Source: Clostridium estertheticum
Lineage (GTDB): Bacteria; Bacillota; Clostridia; Clostridiales; Clostridiaceae
Reading direction: 5' to 3'
Assembly: GCF_011065935.2 (NCBI RefSeq)
Contig: NZ_JAAMNH020000001.1
Coordinates: 1,633,001 to 1,697,000, forward strand
Length of the DNA stretch: 64,000 nucleotides
Part shown: positions 26,126-34,836 of the stretch, piece by piece
How positions within the stretch are numbered: the first letter of the stretch is position 1
Layout of the letters: each line of letters opens with the position of its first letter
The notes under the pieces: model-generated
Database searches by the model: none
Seen by the model: the letters and a program-made list of their open reading frames with translations, nothing else
Told to the model about the DNA's origin: nothing
Made by a program: the position numbers and the translations under genes

Positions 26126-27286
26126 TTATATATTTTTTATAATTTCACCATTCACCATTACAAATTCTACTTTACTTCTTAAATCAAAAGGATGTCCACT
26201 ATATATAACAATATCTGCATCTTTTCCAATTTCTAAGCTTCCAACTTTGCCTTCGATACCAAGTATTTCAGCAGCATTTATAGTAATTGCTTTAAGAGCC
26301 TCTTCTTCATCCATGCCTTCTCTCGCAGCAATGCCTGCGCATACTGGAAGGTATTGAAGGGGAATAACGGGATGATCTGTCATTATAGCTACCTTTATAC
26401 CAGCTTTAGAAAGAATGACCGGGGTTTCAAAGGTTAGATTTTGAAGTTCTACTTTTGATCTATTAGATAATGTTGGTCCTAAGATTATACCCTTTTGAAT
26501 TCCTTCTTTCAAATAATTTACAATTAAGTGGCCTTCTGTGCAATGATCAAGGGTTATATCTATGTCAAATTCCTTTGCAATTCGAAGCGCTGTAAGGATA
26601 TCATCAGCTCTATGAGCATGAGCTTTTAGAGGGATTTGTTTTTTTATAACCTTTGCTAGTGCTTCCATTTTCATGTCGAATTCAGGTATTTTATCGGGAT
26701 TTTCTGTGGCTTTATTTTGTTTTTCTATATACATCTTCGCTTTAAAAAGATTTTCTCGAAGTATAGCAGCAGTAGCCATTCTTGTGCTTGGAGACTTTTT
26801 TAGGGCATGGTATACTCTTTTAGGATTTTCACCAAAAGCTACCTTCATAGCAATGCACTCATTTACAATCATATCATCAATTCTATCTCCATAGGTTTTA
26901 ATAACTGCAAACTGACCACCAATTACATTAGCACTACCTGGACCAGTTGCAACAGTTGTTATACCAGCTTCTACTGCATCTTTAAAGCATATATCTCTAG
27001 GGTTAATAGCATCAATTGCTCTTAAATGAGGGGTGACAGGGTCAACAGCCTCATTACCATCAGCACCTTCAAAGCCCATTCCATCTTCCCACATTCCAAG
27101 GTGGCAGTGAGCATCAATCATCCCTGGCATAACAAATTTACCTTTAGCATCAATTATTTCTGCATTGCCCGGTGGCCTTACGTCATTTCCAATAGCAATA
27201 ATTTTATCATGATCAACTAAGATCATTCCATTTTCAAAATTTTCCACAGCCATTGTATGTATATTGGCATTTTTAATTAAAATCAT
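26126..27286 (-). CDS. amidohydrolase (imidazolonepropionase-like)
   Basis: A 386-residue metal-dependent hydrolase of the amidohydrolase superfamily, cytoplasmic. The metal-binding H-x-H lies in MIDAHCHLGMWEDG (residues about 57-70). Later ligands are in KAHAHRADDI (about 220), LDHCTEGH (about 247) and MTDHPVIP (about 300, catalytic Asp). C-terminal ITINAAEILGIEGKVGSLEIGKDAD is the usual amidohydrolase ending. The subgroup is often annotated as imidazolonepropionase-like or Xaa-Pro dipeptidase-like; no hut genes are nearby, so histidine degradation is not supported. Site GGAGG precedes ATG. Confidence 0.9.
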   Translation of the reverse strand: MILIKNANIHTMAVENFENGMILVDHDKIIAIGNDVRPPGNAEIIDAKGKFVMPGMIDAHCHLGMWEDGMGFEGADGNEAVDPVTPHLRAIDAINPRDICFKDAVEAGITTVATGPGSANVIGGQFAVIKTYGDRIDDMIVNECIAMKVAFGENPKRVYHALKKSPSTRMATAAILRENLFKAKMYIEKQNKATENPDKIPEFDMKMEALAKVIKKQIPLKAHAHRADDILTALRIAKEFDIDITLDHCTEGHLIVNYLKEGIQKGIILGPTLSNRSKVELQNLTFETPVILSKAGIKVAIMTDHPVIPLQYLPVCAGIAAREGMDEEEALKAITINAAEILGIEGKVGSLEIGKDADIVIYSGHPFDLRSKVEFVMVNGEIIKNI

Positions 27287-27510
27287 ATAAAAACCTCCTC
27301 AATTATTAAAACTTAAATGTTACTTAAGCAAAACAAGGTGAAACTATTTATTTCGCTTTCCTAATAGTTTTATATTCAAAACATTATATTATCAATATTA
27401 TAACATATTTTTCTAAATAATATTAAAGATTAATTGTTGAATAGACATAACCATTTTTCAAAAAAACATCATGGTGAAATAAGGAAAAAACGAATCATAG
27501 CGTCAAGCTA

Positions 27511-27642
27511 ATGTTTACGCCAGCTCAACAAGGCCTTATGATAGCCATTCACTTTGCTCAAGACAGCTTTGGAATAGCAACGAATATAACATGTTATTGT
27601 GCTATTGCAATAGTAGTAGACAAAATTTCAAAAGATAAGTAA
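27511..27642 (+). pseudogene. 3' remnant of a dicarboxylate/amino acid:cation symporter gene
   Basis: An open frame of 43 residues with no ribosome site (MFTPAQQGLMIAIHFAQDSF, then GIATNITCYCAIAIVVDKIS) resembles the last transmembrane region of DAACS-family sodium:dicarboxylate symporters, where FAQDSFGTACNVTGDGAI is characteristic. Everything upstream is missing. The gene's terminator remains intact directly behind it. Confidence 0.65.
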
Positions 27643-27690
27643 GAAAAACTGATTAGAAAGTAGACTTTCTAATCAGTTTTTCTTACTTAA
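27637..27690. terminator. very long hairpin terminator after the symporter remnant
   Basis: A perfect 24-bp stem (27637-27660 with 27665-27688) around TAGA. It contains A- and T-runs on both sides and can also stop transcription of the convergent small gene at 27724. Confidence 0.9.
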
Positions 27691-27723
27691 TTTAAGCCTA
27701 AACAAATTCTATTAAAACTTTAG

Positions 27724-27903
27724 TTATCTTCTGTGCTCTACAAGGTCAATGGCTCCTAACACTATATGAGCCAGGCCAAATCCAATAACACCTGCTTCAA
27801 TCATAGGAAGCACATTTTTCTTTCTCATATTATTTCTTGAAAGTGTTGCACCCGCAGCAGTTACAACAGTACCTAACATAGTTGGAATTAAGCCTTCGCG
27901 CAT
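27724..27903 (-). CDS. small membrane protein, 59 residues
   Basis: ATG at 27903 is preceded by AAAGGGAGG. Two hydrophobic segments are visible (LIPTMLGTVVTAAGATL at residues 5-21 and MIEAGVIGFGLAHIVLGAI at 34-52) separated by a basic turn SRNNMRKKN. This suggests a helical hairpin in the membrane. Similar tiny proteins are common in Clostridium; function is unknown to me. Confidence 0.75.
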   Translation of the reverse strand: MREGLIPTMLGTVVTAAGATLSRNNMRKKNVLPMIEAGVIGFGLAHIVLGAIDLVEHRR

Positions 27904-28005
27904 ATTAAAAACCTCCCTTTTTTATTTTATGTTATTATCTTTTACAAATGTGAGATTTTTAATACTGCAAAATATATAGAATATATGCTTTATATTTCTA
28001 ACGAA

Positions 28006-28923
28006 TTAATCATTATCAGTCATTTTAACATATTTTACACTCTTATTTTTAGCATCCTTCATGTTGTTTTTGATTTCATTTGAAGAAACAAATTTTTTAA
28101 TGGCAGATGAACTACTATTAGGATTTTTGTTTTCAGATTTATCATTTTTGTTAATTTTATTTTCTTTATTTTTAATTGTTTTATTTTTAATTTCGGAGGA
28201 TTTCTCTTTTATTTTATTAGTATTATTCTCTACTGAAGGTTTTTTAAGGGAATCTTTTACAGCATCTTCATTTTTAATAGTGGAACCTTTTTTTATACTA
28301 TTATTATTTAAATTAGCAGTATCTATTTTTTTATTATTAATTGTAATATCAATTCGTTTATTATTGCTTGAAGAAGCATTAATTATAATTTTTAGATTAT
28401 TATTATCTATAATATTTTTAAAGTTAGAAATATCTATAGAGTTATCACTATTAACTTTAATATCAACACTAATAATTTTTTTATAATTTACATATTCAGT
28501 GTTTATAAAATTTTCAGCTTTAGATTCTTTAATTAAAAGCTCAAGGCCCGTATCTATAGATTTATTTTTTAGTTTAACATTACGAAGTATTAGGGAACCA
28601 TCTGAATTTAATGCTTTGAAACTAATAATTTTATTCCATCTGTTAGCTTTAAGAGAAACAGATGGGTTAATACTGAGAACTATAGTTGTAACTGGAGCAT
28701 AGTAAGCATATGCAAAAGAGCTAGAAATAAGTATAAACATTAGTGAAGCGGCAATTATGGCATACTTGTAGTTAAATAAGTTTTTCTTATATAATTCTCC
28801 TCTATGGATTGAGCCTATCTTAGGCAATACTTTGCCAATCCTTATATATACGAATTCTCCACGGTCGGTCATAATGCCAGCCTTCTTATTAATAATAGAT
28901 ATTACAATACCTGTTTTAATCAT
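28006..28923 (-). CDS. rsgI: RsgI-like anti-sigma factor (membrane)
   Basis: A 305-residue single-pass membrane protein. The N-terminal cytoplasmic domain (MIKTGIVISIINKKAGIMTD, residues 1-48) matches the RsgI N-terminal SigI-binding domain, followed by a membrane helix at about 53-77. An extracellular region has VLSINPSVSLKANRWNKIIS, typical of RsgI proteins after the helix. The last 130 residues are low-complexity Asn/Lys/Ser, instead of the carbohydrate-binding modules of cellulolytic clostridia, so the sensed signal is not obvious. It overlaps sigI by 8 bp and is co-transcribed with it. Confidence 0.9.
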   Translation of the reverse strand: MIKTGIVISIINKKAGIMTDRGEFVYIRIGKVLPKIGSIHRGELYKKNLFNYKYAIIAASLMFILISSSFAYAYYAPVTTIVLSINPSVSLKANRWNKIISFKALNSDGSLILRNVKLKNKSIDTGLELLIKESKAENFINTEYVNYKKIISVDIKVNSDNSIDISNFKNIIDNNNLKIIINASSSNNKRIDITINNKKIDTANLNNNSIKKGSTIKNEDAVKDSLKKPSVENNTNKIKEKSSEIKNKTIKNKENKINKNDKSENKNPNSSSSAIKKFVSSNEIKNNMKDAKNKSVKYVKMTDND

Positions 28924-29665
28924 TTAATTCACCCTCTTTAATATTTAGATAAGATTTTAAATACACATATTCTGGATTTATAAGTATCAATATTAAAGAA
29001 ATTATATATATTCGCCATTTTTCAATTAATTTTCTATTTGAGGCAGTTAATATCATTATTTCCTTAGTTGGAAGCCTTCTTTTGGTCTTTAAATGATTAA
29101 GTATTGATTCTTCTCTAGCGCATAAAAAGGCAATATTCAATAAATTGTCTCTAGTATCCTTGTGAGAAGGAGATAAATTAATAAGAGAATCAAAATTGAT
29201 TTTATATTTTAATAACTCTTCTGAAAATAAATTTATTTCATCAGCTCTAAATTCATTCTCAATTTTAATTTCAAAATCGTTAATAGAATTTTTCCCATCT
29301 ATATAATCCACATTGCCCATACTGTTATCAAAGATTAAAATTGGAGAAGTTTTATTTTTTCTGAAAAAATCTATAAGTGCGTTTTTAATAATAACTTTAC
29401 CAAAACCATAAAAATTACCTTTAGTTTTATCATATTTATCACAGGCCATGTTAAAAGCCATAAGAGAGATACTAAGCTCTTCATCATTTTCCCAAATTAA
29501 ATGCCTTTTGCAGATTTTACTTGTAGTTGAGTAAATAAAACCTTTGTTCGCCTCAATAAAATTGTCGCGATTTTCGGAAATTAAAGCATCTATATTAAAA
29601 CTTTGTTCTTCATCTAAAACCACGACTGTTTTTTTATTTTTATGAAAAAGAAGTTTTAAGTTCAT
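28916..29665 (-). CDS. sigI: RNA polymerase sigma factor SigI
   Basis: A 249-residue sigma-70 family factor of the SigI group. Region 2-like ENRDNFIEANKGFIYSTTSKICKRH (written here only to identify residues about 30-54) is followed by DEELSISLMAFNMACDKYD and GNFYGFGKVIIKNALIDFFR. The C-terminal part has the SigI-specific REESILNHLKTKRRLPTKEI and ITASNRKLIEKWRIYII-like stretch (LTASNRKLIEKWR) in place of region 4. Paired with an overlapping rsgI gene. Site AAGGGGTGG precedes the ATG at 29665. Confidence 0.9.
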   Translation of the reverse strand: MNLKLLFHKNKKTVVVLDEEQSFNIDALISENRDNFIEANKGFIYSTTSKICKRHLIWENDEELSISLMAFNMACDKYDKTKGNFYGFGKVIIKNALIDFFRKNKTSPILIFDNSMGNVDYIDGKNSINDFEIKIENEFRADEINLFSEELLKYKINFDSLINLSPSHKDTRDNLLNIAFLCAREESILNHLKTKRRLPTKEIMILTASNRKLIEKWRIYIISLILILINPEYVYLKSYLNIKEGELND

Positions 29666-29754
29666 TTGTCCACCCCTTATATTCTGTATACGTAAATACT
29701 ATCAATTTTAAGAGGGAAAAGAAACATAAATATATTTTTAAAGGAAATATAAAA

Positions 29755-29787
29755 TACCCCCTAATAAATATTAAGATGTTTCGTATA
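29755..29787 (+). promoter_or_regulatory. candidate SigI-type promoter for the divergent secreted protein gene
   Basis: TACCCCCTAATAAATATTAA supplies the CCC plus A/T-rich -35 element and CGTATA at 29782 fits the CGWA -10 element known for SigI promoters in B. subtilis and C. thermocellum; 20 nt separate the last C of the run from CGTA. It lies 80 nt before ATG 29864. Assigned by eye. Confidence 0.5.
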
Positions 29788-29863
29788 TATAAGCGAAAAG
29801 AAAAATATGGGATAATAATTAATAATTGCTGTCTACATAAGAACAATACGAGGAGGAATTAAA

Positions 29864-30823
29864 ATGAAAAAAGTAGCTATTTTAGTTGCAGCCATAGCAT
29901 TTACAGTAAGCATAAATACAAAGGTGTTTGCAACAGGTGTTCAAAATCCAGTTACTACAAGTACTAATACAAACATAAGCGAGGGTGTTAATAAGGATAC
30001 AGGAATTATGCCAGATAGTATGTTTTATTTCATTGATAAGGCATTTGATAATCTTAAAGTATTTTTAACCTTTGATGATGCAAAGAAGGCAGAAATAATT
30101 TCACAAATAGCAAATGAAAGAATAGCTGAGTATGACAGTATGACAGAAAAACAGAAATATGATTTGGCACAAAATATAATTAAAGAATTAGATAAGTTAA
30201 GTGGAAAATTAGATGTGTTACAAGAAGATAATAATAATAATAATAATGAAGTTAATATAGAACATAAGGCAGCAGTAGCTAATATGGTAGAAAAAAGACA
30301 TCTATTAAATACAGCAAGACAAGAATATCAATCAGTAATGGTTGATTTAAAACAAGCTAAAAAATCTGGTGATGAAGTGGCTATAAAAGATGCGCAGGAA
30401 CTACTAAAAGTAAAAGAAGATTTGTATAAAAAGGCTAAAGAAGCATCCACTACAGCTTTTGAGGAAATGAAAGCAGTTAAAAATGATACTGTGAAAAGTG
30501 ATGAAAAGATAGAAAATAAGAAAGAACAAGTAAAGAAAGTAACAAAAGATAAGATTGAAGTTGAAAAAGTACAAGTAGCCAAAGAAGCCAAAGAAGCCAA
30601 AGAAGCTAAAGAAGTAGAAGAAGCTAAAGATGTAAAAGAAGTAAAAGAAGTAAAAGAAGTTAAAAGTGATGTTAAAGAGAAATTAGCAAATATAGAAATT
30701 AGAAATGAGAATAAAAGAGAAGAAATAAAAGAAAAATTAGCAAATATACAAATTAAAAATGAAAATAAAAAAGAAGAAATAAAAGAGAAAACAAATGAAA
30801 TTAAAGAAAATAAAAAGAACTAA
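29864..30823 (+). CDS. secreted DUF5667-like protein with Lys/Glu coiled-coil repeats
   Basis: A 319-residue protein with a signal peptide (residues 1-24, ending VFA-TG). Residues about 47-110 (GIMPDSMFYFIDKAFDNLKV, then FLTFDDAKKAEIISQIANERIAE) match the DUF5667 pattern: a P-DS-FY phrase, then F-FD-KKAE and A-ERLAE. The second half is a highly charged coiled coil with repeats such as AKEAKEAKEAKEV, VKEVKEVKEV and EKLANI-I-NENK-EEIKEK. It is divergent from sigI-rsgI, with a SigI-like promoter between, so it is a likely SigI target that acts at the cell surface. Site GAGGAGGAA is strong. Confidence 0.8.
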   Translation: MKKVAILVAAIAFTVSINTKVFATGVQNPVTTSTNTNISEGVNKDTGIMPDSMFYFIDKAFDNLKVFLTFDDAKKAEIISQIANERIAEYDSMTEKQKYDLAQNIIKELDKLSGKLDVLQEDNNNNNNEVNIEHKAAVANMVEKRHLLNTARQEYQSVMVDLKQAKKSGDEVAIKDAQELLKVKEDLYKKAKEASTTAFEEMKAVKNDTVKSDEKIENKKEQVKKVTKDKIEVEKVQVAKEAKEAKEAKEVEEAKDVKEVKEVKEVKSDVKEKLANIEIRNENKREEIKEKLANIQIKNENKKEEIKEKTNEIKENKKN

Positions 30824-30872
30824 ATAGAAGATTAGTTATTAGTTATTTAGAATAAAAGTTATCATCTAGGTA

Positions 30873-30913
30873 AAAATAAGATATTGTAATAGATTATTAC
30901 AATATCTTATTTT
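30873..30913 (+). terminator. terminator of the DUF5667-like gene
   Basis: A perfect 19-bp stem of AAAATAAGATATTGTAATA and its complement around GAT. Confidence 0.85.
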
Positions 30914-30939
30914 AAGTTAGAGGAGGAAAATAAAAGTTT

Positions 30940-31098
30940 ATGAGAAAAACAAAATTACCAAAAGGACAGCATGAAGAACAAGTTGAAAATGTAAAAAATA
31001 TGTTACAAAGAGGCATGGGGCTTATTGAAGTTTTAGGCTTAACAAGTTTAAATGAAGAGGAAGTAATAGGAATTAATGATGAACTTAGAGGTGAATAG
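30940..31098 (+). CDS. small protein, 52 residues
   Basis: A frame with site AGAGGAGG 13 nt before ATG 30940 (a slightly long spacing). The product is MRKTKLPKGQHEEQVENVKN..., helical and charged, with a hydrophobic patch GMGLIEVLGLTSL. No family was recognised. A GC-rich terminator follows 12 nt after the stop, which supports a real gene. Confidence 0.6.
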   Translation: MRKTKLPKGQHEEQVENVKNMLQRGMGLIEVLGLTSLNEEEVIGINDELRGE

Positions 31099-31110
31099 TA
31101 CAAATTAAAA

Positions 31111-31131
31111 TGACGGGGAGTTCCCCCGTCA
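31111..31131. terminator. compact GC-rich terminator
   Basis: TGACGGGG pairs with CCCCGTCA, followed by TTTATTTATT on the plus strand; it also borders the convergent gene at 31133. Confidence 0.8.
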
Positions 31132-31132
31132 T

Positions 31133-31378
31133 TTATTTATTATTAATCCCTGCAACAAAATTTAATTCCCGAGCAGCGGCTAAAACTTGTTCCTTATCCA
31201 CAGTACAAGCAGCAGTGGAAAGACCATGTTTTTCAAGAATTCTAGTTATCTCCTCATGAGTAATGGCAGTAGAAGGAGATTCGCCTTGTATTCGTAAATC
31301 TAAGTCATTATTATCACGTTTAAAAGATACAAAATATTCACCTGCATCATTTTTGTCTATTATAAAACCTTTAGCCAT
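31133..31378 (-). CDS. hypothetical protein, 81 residues
   Basis: ATG at 31378 has AAGGGGGC upstream. The sequence MAKGFIIDKNDAGEYFVSFK, then RDNNDLDLRIQGES, suggests a small beta-rich N-terminal half, and the C-terminal half (THEEITRILEKHGL...VLAAARELNFVAGI) looks helical. No known motif. Monocistronic, convergent with the 52-residue gene. Confidence 0.65.
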   Translation of the reverse strand: MAKGFIIDKNDAGEYFVSFKRDNNDLDLRIQGESPSTAITHEEITRILEKHGLSTAACTVDKEQVLAAARELNFVAGINNK

Positions 31379-31541
31379 AATTATGCCCCCTTTTTTTACA
31401 CAAATAGTACAATTATAGTATAATGCACAGCTAACTAATTTTCAAAGCATTTTATTTGCTAAATAAAATGTATTAAACAAAATATTATGTAAAAGATAAT
31501 AAAGGTAATAAGTAAGTAAAGAAAATTCAGGAGGGAAAATT

Positions 31542-31646
31542 ATGCCGAAAAAAGGAATGAGTAGACCACAAGTTCAGCCTAAAGGGGATAATAATAAGAA
31601 AATGAAAGATCAGGACGCAAAAAGAGTTCCTGAAGTAGGGAAATAA
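31542..31646 (+). CDS. very small basic protein, 34 residues
   Basis: Site CAGGAGGG lies 6 nt before ATG at 31542 and a clean terminator follows at 31656, so this 34-codon frame is probably translated. The product is Lys/Pro/Gln-rich (MPKKGMSRPQVQPKGDNNKK...), hydrophilic and disordered-looking. It recalls minor spore proteins in composition, which is only a suggestion. Confidence 0.6.
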   Translation: MPKKGMSRPQVQPKGDNNKKMKDQDAKRVPEVGK

Positions 31647-31655
31647 AAAACATGA

Positions 31656-31686
31656 AAAAACTGCTTATTTTATAGGCAGTTTTTTT
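31656..31686 (+). terminator. terminator of the 34-residue gene
   Basis: AAACTGC pairs with GCAGTTT across a loop of about 11 nt, flanked by A- and T-runs. Confidence 0.85.
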
Positions 31687-31866
31687 ATTATGTTTTAGAA
31701 TACTTGCTATTTATGAAACCTTTGTTTTCATAGGACGGGCTTTCATACATAGAGTTTAAAACCTTAGACTATTTTAGTTTTTATTTAACAAAAATACATT
31801 CATTTAGCATTATTACATTGATTTTACATTAAAAAGTAAGTATAATGCGTGGTGGAGGTGTACAAC

Positions 31867-33138
31867 ATGAAAACACATAAAATTACAAAAGAACTTCTAT
31901 TTTTTGTCATGATTTTAATATTCTTAATACCTATTAAAGCTTTTGGTGCTGAAGAAAAAAAAATGCAAGAAGTTAACAAGGACAAGATATGGAGTATAAA
32001 CTTTAATGACTCTGTTTTATTAGATGAAATATCCAAAGAAAGTATATACATATTAGATGATATGGAGAAAAAGGTTGATATTACTTTAGAATTAAGTAAT
32101 GATGGAAAAACTATTTTAGTAAAACCACCCAAGCAAGGTTATGAACCAGGGAAAAACTATGTATTACAAATAAACAATCAAATACATAATGCTGCTGGTG
32201 AAACTATAATAGGACCAATTAGTTTTAAATTTACAATAGAAAGGCCCGTGTACATAGTAAAAGTAAACAATATAAATTTATCTGTAAAACAAGGACAAGC
32301 ATTTACTCTTCAGGAAAAAGTAACAGTAGATCTAAGCAATGGTGGAAGAGTGGATAAAGGTGTTTTATGGAATACTACAAATGTAGATACAACTAAAGCT
32401 GGCACATATACATTTGAGGGAAATGTAGAAGGATATGATGATAAGGTAAGCTTAACTTTAAATATAATAATAGACTATAACTATCTTGTAAAACCATCAA
32501 TTGTGGTTGCAGAATTAACATGGGATTCGTATTTTTATAATGATATGTCTTTATATTCTCAAAGATTAGGTATAGCTAAAAAAGGAAGTAAAGTTGAAAT
32601 TATAGTGGATAAATCCTTTGAATGGTATTATATAAGAACTAAAGAGGGCAAATATGGATGGCTCAAGAGAAATACATTAATAATACCTAAAGATCCAGAA
32701 ACGAATACAAAAAAACTAACTAAAATGGAGTTAGAGGGATATGTGAATTTAATGAAATTTAATAGCTCTACTGTATATTTTATTTGGGTAGACATTAGTC
32801 ATCAAAATGTTAATGTATTTCAAGGAACCAAGGGCAACTATAAACTCCTAAAAACTATGAGTTGCGCAACAGGAAAAAATATATCACCTACAATTAGAGG
32901 TTCTTTTACTATTCAAGATAGGGGGCCATGGTTCTATACAGGTAAGAGTGGAGCTAGGTATTGGGTACGTTTTAGTGGAGCTTATCTATTTCATTCCATA
33001 GCTATGGATGCAAATAAAAATGTTAAAGATTATACATTAGGAAAAAGAGCATCTGAAGGATGTGTTAGACTTTCGATTATTGATAGTAAGTGGGTGTATG
33101 ATAATATGCCTTATGGTACAAATGTATGGGTTAATTAA
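31867..33138 (+). CDS. secreted L,D-transpeptidase (YkuD) with Ig-like domains
   Basis: A 423-residue exported peptidoglycan cross-linking enzyme. Signal peptide at residues 1-26 (LIPIKAFGA). Residues about 30-125 look like an SbsA-type Ig domain (SINFNDSVLLDEIS...KFTIE). A second Ig-like (Big_4) repeat ends near residue 200 (TFEGNVEGYDDKVSLTLNI). An SH3-like segment follows (SKVEIIVDKSFEWYYIRTKE). The catalytic YkuD domain occupies the C-terminus with FHSIAMD and ASEGCVRLS, giving His and Cys of HxnS-x-GC-xR. The start is ATG 31867, with GGAGGTG 7 nt upstream. The domain set fits a cell-wall or spore-cortex enzyme. Confidence 0.9.
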   Translation: MKTHKITKELLFFVMILIFLIPIKAFGAEEKKMQEVNKDKIWSINFNDSVLLDEISKESIYILDDMEKKVDITLELSNDGKTILVKPPKQGYEPGKNYVLQINNQIHNAAGETIIGPISFKFTIERPVYIVKVNNINLSVKQGQAFTLQEKVTVDLSNGGRVDKGVLWNTTNVDTTKAGTYTFEGNVEGYDDKVSLTLNIIIDYNYLVKPSIVVAELTWDSYFYNDMSLYSQRLGIAKKGSKVEIIVDKSFEWYYIRTKEGKYGWLKRNTLIIPKDPETNTKKLTKMELEGYVNLMKFNSSTVYFIWVDISHQNVNVFQGTKGNYKLLKTMSCATGKNISPTIRGSFTIQDRGPWFYTGKSGARYWVRFSGAYLFHSIAMDANKNVKDYTLGKRASEGCVRLSIIDSKWVYDNMPYGTNVWVN

Positions 33139-33195
33139 CCCATTGTAAGGTAAATAAGTGTAAACTAATATTTTTTTAAATTGGCTTAAAGCAAA

Positions 33196-33236
33196 TTAAA
33201 CACCAGGCTCTAAAATTATCTGAACCTGGTGTTTAA
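33196..33236 (+). terminator. terminator after the L,D-transpeptidase gene
   Basis: TTAAACACCAGG pairs with CCTGGTGTTTAA around a 17-nt loop. Confidence 0.8.
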
Positions 33237-33275
33237 CTATCATTAAGGCTTTAATTGCAGCTTTAAAATTAAATG

Positions 33276-33689
33276 TTATTCATATAACCCAAATCCAGTA
33301 ATAACAAGTGTATCCCAATCAGTTTCTTCATTTTTAATCCAATTGTATTCAATGCAAAGTTGCTTTAACCATGCATTAAGGCCACTACTTTTTTTACTGG
33401 CATTTGGAGCTTGTCTACCGAAACTTTCTTTTATGGTTTCAAGTAATTCTATTTGGTCGTCTTTTTCCATCTCTTTATCTAACATTTCTTCTATAACATC
33501 ACAACATTCTTCATAACATTTTTTGTCCTCAGCATACAATTCATCTGCGAGTAACTGACGTTTATTATTTAGTGTATCTCGGACAGTATTAATTTCTTCT
33601 AAATTTGATAAGTATTTTTTAGCTATGTTCATAGCGGCAATATCATTATCTATTCTAATTATTGCTCTTTCTAATTTTGCATTTCTCAT
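33276..33689 (-). CDS. hypothetical protein, 137 residues
   Basis: ATG at 33689 has GAGAAGA upstream. The protein is helical and acidic with a likely coiled coil in residues 1-90 (LERAIIRIDNDIAAMNIAKK..., EEMLDKEMEKDDQIELLE). The C-terminus (WLKQLCIEYNWIKNEETDWD) is aromatic-rich. Two adjacent cysteines (ECCD) stand at about residue 62. No family was recognised. Confidence 0.65.
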   Translation of the reverse strand: MRNAKLERAIIRIDNDIAAMNIAKKYLSNLEEINTVRDTLNNKRQLLADELYAEDKKCYEECCDVIEEMLDKEMEKDDQIELLETIKESFGRQAPNASKKSSGLNAWLKQLCIEYNWIKNEETDWDTLVITGFGLYE

Positions 33690-33730
33690 TTTAATCTTCT
33701 CACTTTACATTTTTTATTTAGTCATTGATT

Positions 33731-33786
33731 AAGGCATCTTGAAAAAATAACTAGAAAAATGCTTGTTATTTTCTTCAAGATGCCTA
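33731..33786 (-). terminator. long hairpin after the hemerythrin gene
   Basis: AGGCATCTTGAA pairs with TTCAAGATGCCT, and the stem continues inward through AAAATAAC/GTTATTTT. It lies downstream of the hemerythrin gene on the minus strand. Confidence 0.75.
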
Positions 33787-33853
33787 ATGACAATAAATCA
33801 ATTATATCATAAATTCACTATGATACAAAACACTCTCTTTATATTCTTATAAA

Positions 33854-34408
33854 TTAAACTAATTTGGATTCTAATTCACTTAATAATTTAACATATTTAT
33901 CTTGAAGTCTATTTTTCGTAGCCTCATTTTCTACATCGAAGCATTGAGCATCTATTTCTTCTAACTGCTCTTTACTTAATCTTTTTTGAGCGAAAGTATA
34001 AATAGCGGTATCTTCCTTTTCGATATGCCTATGAAGTAAGTCAGTGTAAGCTATAGCATTGGCAATTATATCAACTCTTGAGTCAATATCTCCATCTTTA
34101 AATTTACCTAAGGCTACTTCTAGATTTCCCATAAAAAGCCTACCTAAATCATGTTCAACTAGCATTCCCATAATAGGACCCTTTTCTATTCGTTCCCCTA
34201 AAACTTCACTCATTTTTTTAAAAAGAATAACCTCTTCCTTATTATGATGGTGTTTATCCGCATAATTTCTTACAAAGTCAATAACACTATTAAAGTCATT
34301 ATAATCAACGGCTTCATTGTTAAGTACTTTAATAGAAAATTTTCTAACTACAACCAACATTCTTTTTATAATTTTATGTTCTTCCATCATTAGATCTATA
34401 GCATTCAT
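33854..34408 (-). CDS. hemerythrin HHE-domain protein
   Basis: A 184-residue all-helical protein of the HHE cation-binding family, with a di-iron site for O2, NO or redox sensing. Ligand-bearing phrases are MMEEHKIIKRM (His near 11), YADKHHHNKEEVILF (about 50-64), LVEHDLGR (about 84) and LLHRHIEKEDTAIY (about 125). The length is typical of stand-alone bacterial hemerythrin-like proteins. In anaerobes these help detoxify or store oxygen or NO. Single gene with its own terminator. Confidence 0.9.
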   Translation of the reverse strand: MNAIDLMMEEHKIIKRMLVVVRKFSIKVLNNEAVDYNDFNSVIDFVRNYADKHHHNKEEVILFKKMSEVLGERIEKGPIMGMLVEHDLGRLFMGNLEVALGKFKDGDIDSRVDIIANAIAYTDLLHRHIEKEDTAIYTFAQKRLSKEQLEEIDAQCFDVENEATKNRLQDKYVKLLSELESKLV

Positions 34409-34558
34409 ATATATCCTGGTTTCTTAAACCTAAACATATCTTAAATTTAAGTTTAAAAACCAGTATTCACCTCACTTTCTATTTTTTCAAGTTCCACTTG
34501 CAGATATTTTTTACCTTGCATAACATGCATTGGATGTGTAAGACATAGACTCTTACTT

Positions 34559-34832
34559 TTAATTTTGGTTAAATATCCATCCATCATCTGCAACTCTTTG
34601 CCAAAAGTTTTCATGTGCATTTTTCGCATAGAGTTACACCATTATAAATACTATCTGCTCCACCACTATTTTTGGGTTTAGCGTGGTGCATTTGAAGTTT
34701 GATGTTAGAATTACAGTCTACGCATTTAAAGCCATCTCTCATAAATACAGCTAATCTGATATTATTATCAAGTCTATTTGACTTTTGATACTGCCAGTTT
34801 GGTAGCTCCTCGTATAATAATTCTAGATGCAT
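34559..34832 (-). pseudogene. HNH endonuclease gene with a one-base frameshift
   Basis: The frame from ATG 34832 carries an HNH nuclease core: FKCVDCNSNIKLQMHHAKPK, N in SIYNGVTLCEKC, i.e. two CxxC zinc knuckles and the first H and N. It then runs into TGA right after the second knuckle (CEKCT-stop) at about 34611. Removing one base restores CEKCHENFWQ and a stop at 34559, returning the final His of H-N-H. No Shine-Dalgarno precedes ATG 34832; a Fur box occupies that place. Probably inactive, though a sequencing error is possible. Confidence 0.55.
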
Positions 34833-34836
34833 AAAT

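Noticed and set aside
27301..27510. Upstream part of a symporter gene before the remnant
   Set aside because: No frame in this stretch gives transporter-like residues; only the last 43 codons are recognisable.
34453..34620. Independent 55-residue gene downstream of the HNH remnant
   Set aside because: ATG at 34620 has no Shine-Dalgarno and overlaps the HNH frame; the sequence is better explained as an out-of-frame reading of the frameshifted region.
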